Of a stretch of 8,478 bases of DNA, positions 5,165 to 8,478 are shown in pieces. The DNA is taken from positions 1 to 8,478 of the forward strand of contig JAHEXM010000058.1 in assembly GCA_023252115.1 (NCBI GenBank), written 5' to 3'. The DNA is from Micrococcales bacterium (GTDB taxonomy: Bacteria; Actinomycetota; Actinomycetes; S36-B12; UBA10799). How positions within the stretch are numbered: position 1 is the stretch's first letter; each line of letters starts with the position of its first letter. A model generated the notes under the pieces. That model made no database searches. It was not told the origin of the DNA and worked only from the letters and a program-made list of their open reading frames with translations. A program made the translations under genes and the position numbers.

Positions 5165-6538
5165 ATGCCTTTCATGCGGTGTCAACCGCGCACTAGACGC
5201 GTTTGCCTGGCAATCATCGGTGGGGGTGTCGCGGGTGGCCTGGCATTCGCTGGCCTGACCAGCAACTCTCCCGCCAACGCTGCACCAAGGCCCCCAGTGC
5301 AGGGCGCCGACTTTGCGCCAGCGGTTACCTTGTCCGGTGACAATAGGTTCGCGGTTAACCCCGACATTGCGATCACCAAGAGCGGTCGATCGGTCGTTGC
5401 ATGGTTGGAGTCCGACACTGAATCAACGCCTGCGGGTGTCCGCGCGGCTGTCCAAGACGGAAGCGGCCGCTGGGATAGGGCACAAATCAAGACCCTCAGC
5501 GGCCCACATAAGAATGCGGTTCAACCATCCGTTGCAACCTCCGGCGAACGTGCTGTCGTCGCCTGGGCGGAGGGAAAGCCATCGCACCGCACGATCATGA
5601 TTTCGCGATACGACGGCCAGTGGAGCTCGCCCGTTCGGGTTCCCAGTGATCGGGCGGCGAATCCCGAGGTGGCATTGGCTCCCGATGGCACGATCAACGT
5701 TGCGTGGACGCAGCAAGACGGCGAGCGAACAGCAGCTATGTTTGCCGTAGGCAGTATCAGCAAATTCGACTCGAAGAAACTCTCGCGGACCAACGAAGAC
5801 GTTGTCAGTGCTGATCTTGCCCTCAGCGATTCCGGAAAGCCGACTGTGACTTGGTACTCGACGAAAGACAATCGCTACTCCGTGCGCGCGTCTTCACCCA
5901 GCAACGCGGGCTCAAAGGCCGTGACGCTGTCCACGGACAGCAGCGATGTGAACGCAGTGCAGCCTCGAATTGCTTCGCGAGCCGGAACGACGATGGTGAC
6001 GTGGCAGCAGATCAACGGCAGTGAGCCTCAACACGTGGAGTTTTCATCGTTGAAAACCGATGGCTCCTGGTCGGCACCGACACGTCTGCCGGAGGCGGGC
6101 GATGGCGCAGCTAATCCGGTGATCGGCGTCGATGGTCATGGGCTGGCTTCGATCGTCTGGATCAAATCTGGTGCTTGCGATCAAGGCATGCTTAGTCGCC
6201 AGACGGGCCCATCAAGTTGGGCTCCTGCTGTTGAAGTCACCGATAGCAAGCGCGACAACGACAATGAGCAGATCGCGGTATCGAGTTCGGGCGCTGCAAT
6301 TGTTGGGTGGCCCGGTGTTGATCCTTCGGAGCACCCCGGATTGCCGCCGGCTCAGGTCAACGTTCGTGATGCCACTGGCGCATGGGGTGGAGTTCAAACG
6401 TTGTCACCTCAGGGAAGCAAAACCTCGGGAGCATCAGTTGCCATCAGCGACGCCGGACAGCTGGCAGCAATCTGGTCTTTGGGCGATGACGCAACGAGAT
6501 CACGGATTGACGTCGCCACGACCCTGACTCCTCGATAG
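5165..6538 (+). CDS. Secreted protein with eight ~50-residue Trp repeats (probable beta-propeller)
   Basis: This is a 457-residue exported protein of unrecognised function. The signal peptide is a basic start (MRCQPRTRR), a hydrophobic core (VCLAIIGGGVAGGLAFAGL) and a likely cleavage site after SPANA. The mature part repeats a motif of the form N/Q-P-x-hydrophobic-A ... G ... hydrophobic-x-W eight times. The repeat tryptophans fall at residues 80, 134, 181, 230, 280, 332, 382 and 437, 47-55 apart. Linkers often contain G-x-W-x-x-P, as in DGQWSSP, DGSWSAP and GPSSWAP. This regularity suggests a beta-propeller such as sialidase-like or exo-alpha-type folds, but no catalytic set is visible. I chose ATG 5165, before the basic signal-peptide start; ATG 5174 is equally possible, and a TTG at 5132 would add 11 residues unlike a signal peptide. 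It may be co-transcribed with the lipoprotein gene, 84 bp upstream. Confidence 0.78.
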   Translation: MPFMRCQPRTRRVCLAIIGGGVAGGLAFAGLTSNSPANAAPRPPVQGADFAPAVTLSGDNRFAVNPDIAITKSGRSVVAWLESDTESTPAGVRAAVQDGSGRWDRAQIKTLSGPHKNAVQPSVATSGERAVVAWAEGKPSHRTIMISRYDGQWSSPVRVPSDRAANPEVALAPDGTINVAWTQQDGERTAAMFAVGSISKFDSKKLSRTNEDVVSADLALSDSGKPTVTWYSTKDNRYSVRASSPSNAGSKAVTLSTDSSDVNAVQPRIASRAGTTMVTWQQINGSEPQHVEFSSLKTDGSWSAPTRLPEAGDGAANPVIGVDGHGLASIVWIKSGACDQGMLSRQTGPSSWAPAVEVTDSKRDNDNEQIAVSSSGAAIVGWPGVDPSEHPGLPPAQVNVRDATGAWGGVQTLSPQGSKTSGASVAISDAGQLAAIWSLGDDATRSRIDVATTLTPR

Positions 6539-6549
6539 CGAATCGAGCG

Positions 6550-6574
6550 GCAGCCCGAATAATTCGGACCCTGC
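6550..6574 (+). terminator. Weak hairpin after the repeat-protein gene
   Basis: A perfect 13-bp palindrome, CCGAAT-A-ATTCGG (6555-6567), is flanked by GCAG (6550-6553) and CTGC (6571-6574). It could fold into a short interrupted stem between the repeat-protein stop and the groEL operators. No T-run follows, so a terminator role is only a possibility; AATAAT inside it could also act as a -10 element. Confidence 0.25.
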
Positions 6575-6576
6575 TG

Positions 6577-6603
6577 CTTGCACTCTCGGGCAGAGAGTGC
6601 CAA
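6577..6603. promoter_or_regulatory. CIRCE operator, upstream copy (HrcA site)
   Basis: CTTGCACTC-N9-GAGTGCCAA matches the CIRCE consensus TTAGCACTC-N9-GAGTGCTAA with two changes in the left arm and one in the right, and with the exact 9-bp spacing. HrcA is known to repress groE genes through this element until heat or protein misfolding inactivates it. Confidence 0.85.
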
Positions 6604-6606
6604 CAT
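6578..6606 (+). promoter_or_regulatory. Candidate groEL promoter
   Basis: TTGCAC (6578-6583), 17 bp and CAACAT (6601-6606) form a plausible vegetative promoter. The first CIRCE would then fill the spacer between -35 and -10, and the second would cover the start site near 6613, leaving a leader of about 180 nt. The -10 match is modest. Confidence 0.35.
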
Positions 6607-6610
6607 GGGA

Positions 6611-6637
6611 TTAGCACTCTGGCCCTGCGAGTGACAG
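6611..6637. promoter_or_regulatory. CIRCE operator, downstream copy (HrcA site)
   Basis: The left arm TTAGCACTC is a perfect consensus match. After 9 bp the right arm is GAGTGACAG, with three changes from GAGTGCTAA at its outer end. It begins 34 bp after the start of the first copy, roughly three helical turns, so two HrcA dimers could bind on the same face. Confidence 0.8.
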
Positions 6638-6697
6638 CTTTTCGGAATTCGTGGGGCTCGGGATCGCTAGACCTGGCCGGGGGCGAGGTCCAAATAA

Positions 6698-8422
<1,725 letters not shown>

Positions 8423-8461
8423 CAAGCAAGCGAGACCGAGTGAACCAAGCAAAGCGCAGGT

Positions 8462-8478
8462 TCGCTGAGGTCGAGCGA
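8462..8478 (+). terminator. Possible groEL terminator cut by the window edge
   Basis: TCGCT (8462-8466) and AGCGA (8474-8478) form inverted arms around a 7-nt loop, 40 bases after the groEL stop. The second arm runs into the end of the window, so the full stem and any tail cannot be seen. Confidence 0.22.

Overview
The window is chromosomal DNA of an actinobacterium (Actinomycetota). The gene families point there: glucosyl-3-phosphoglycerate synthase (GpgS), a DUF3263 protein, a CysO-like sulfur carrier ending in AVAGG, and a lone GroEL2-type chaperonin behind two CIRCE operators with no groES beside it. Base composition looks moderately GC-rich rather than Streptomyces-like. The genus cannot be fixed by eye. 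I see no tRNA, rRNA, CRISPR array, insertion sequence or phage gene.

Layout. Bases 54-1137 carry two minus-strand genes: a small VOC/glyoxalase-fold protein and, upstream of it, an unrecognised six-helix membrane protein. A divergent spacer leads to a plus-strand DUF3263 gene (1313-1618), whose 3' end overlaps by 54 bp the 3' end of the convergent gpgS (1565-2599, minus). The spacer between gpgS and the next operon (2600-2902) holds a 20-bp palindrome, readable as two overlapping CRP-type boxes, and then a SAM (S-box) riboswitch.

The riboswitch heads a two-gene operon: a threonine-synthase-family PLP enzyme (2903-4183) and, overlapping it by ATGA, a ThiS/MoaD/CysO-type sulfur carrier (4180-4479). 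A threonine synthase has no obvious reason to be SAM-controlled or paired with a sulfur carrier. The arrangement fits the MetM/MetO route reported in Streptomyces, in which the ThrC homologue diverts O-phosphohomoserine to homocysteine using sulfur from the carrier's C-terminal thiocarboxylate. This is the most interesting system in the window.

Downstream lie a long three-part hairpin (4482-4538), a probable leaderless promoter using part of that hairpin, a lipoprotein-like gene with a PCu(A)C-like C-terminal half that lacks copper ligands, and a secreted protein built of eight ~50-residue Trp repeats (probable beta-propeller). The window ends with two CIRCE elements, a plausible promoter and complete groEL (6794-8422).

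No stretch over 300 bases is empty. The longest non-coding stretches, 2600-2902 and 6539-6793, are both regulatory.
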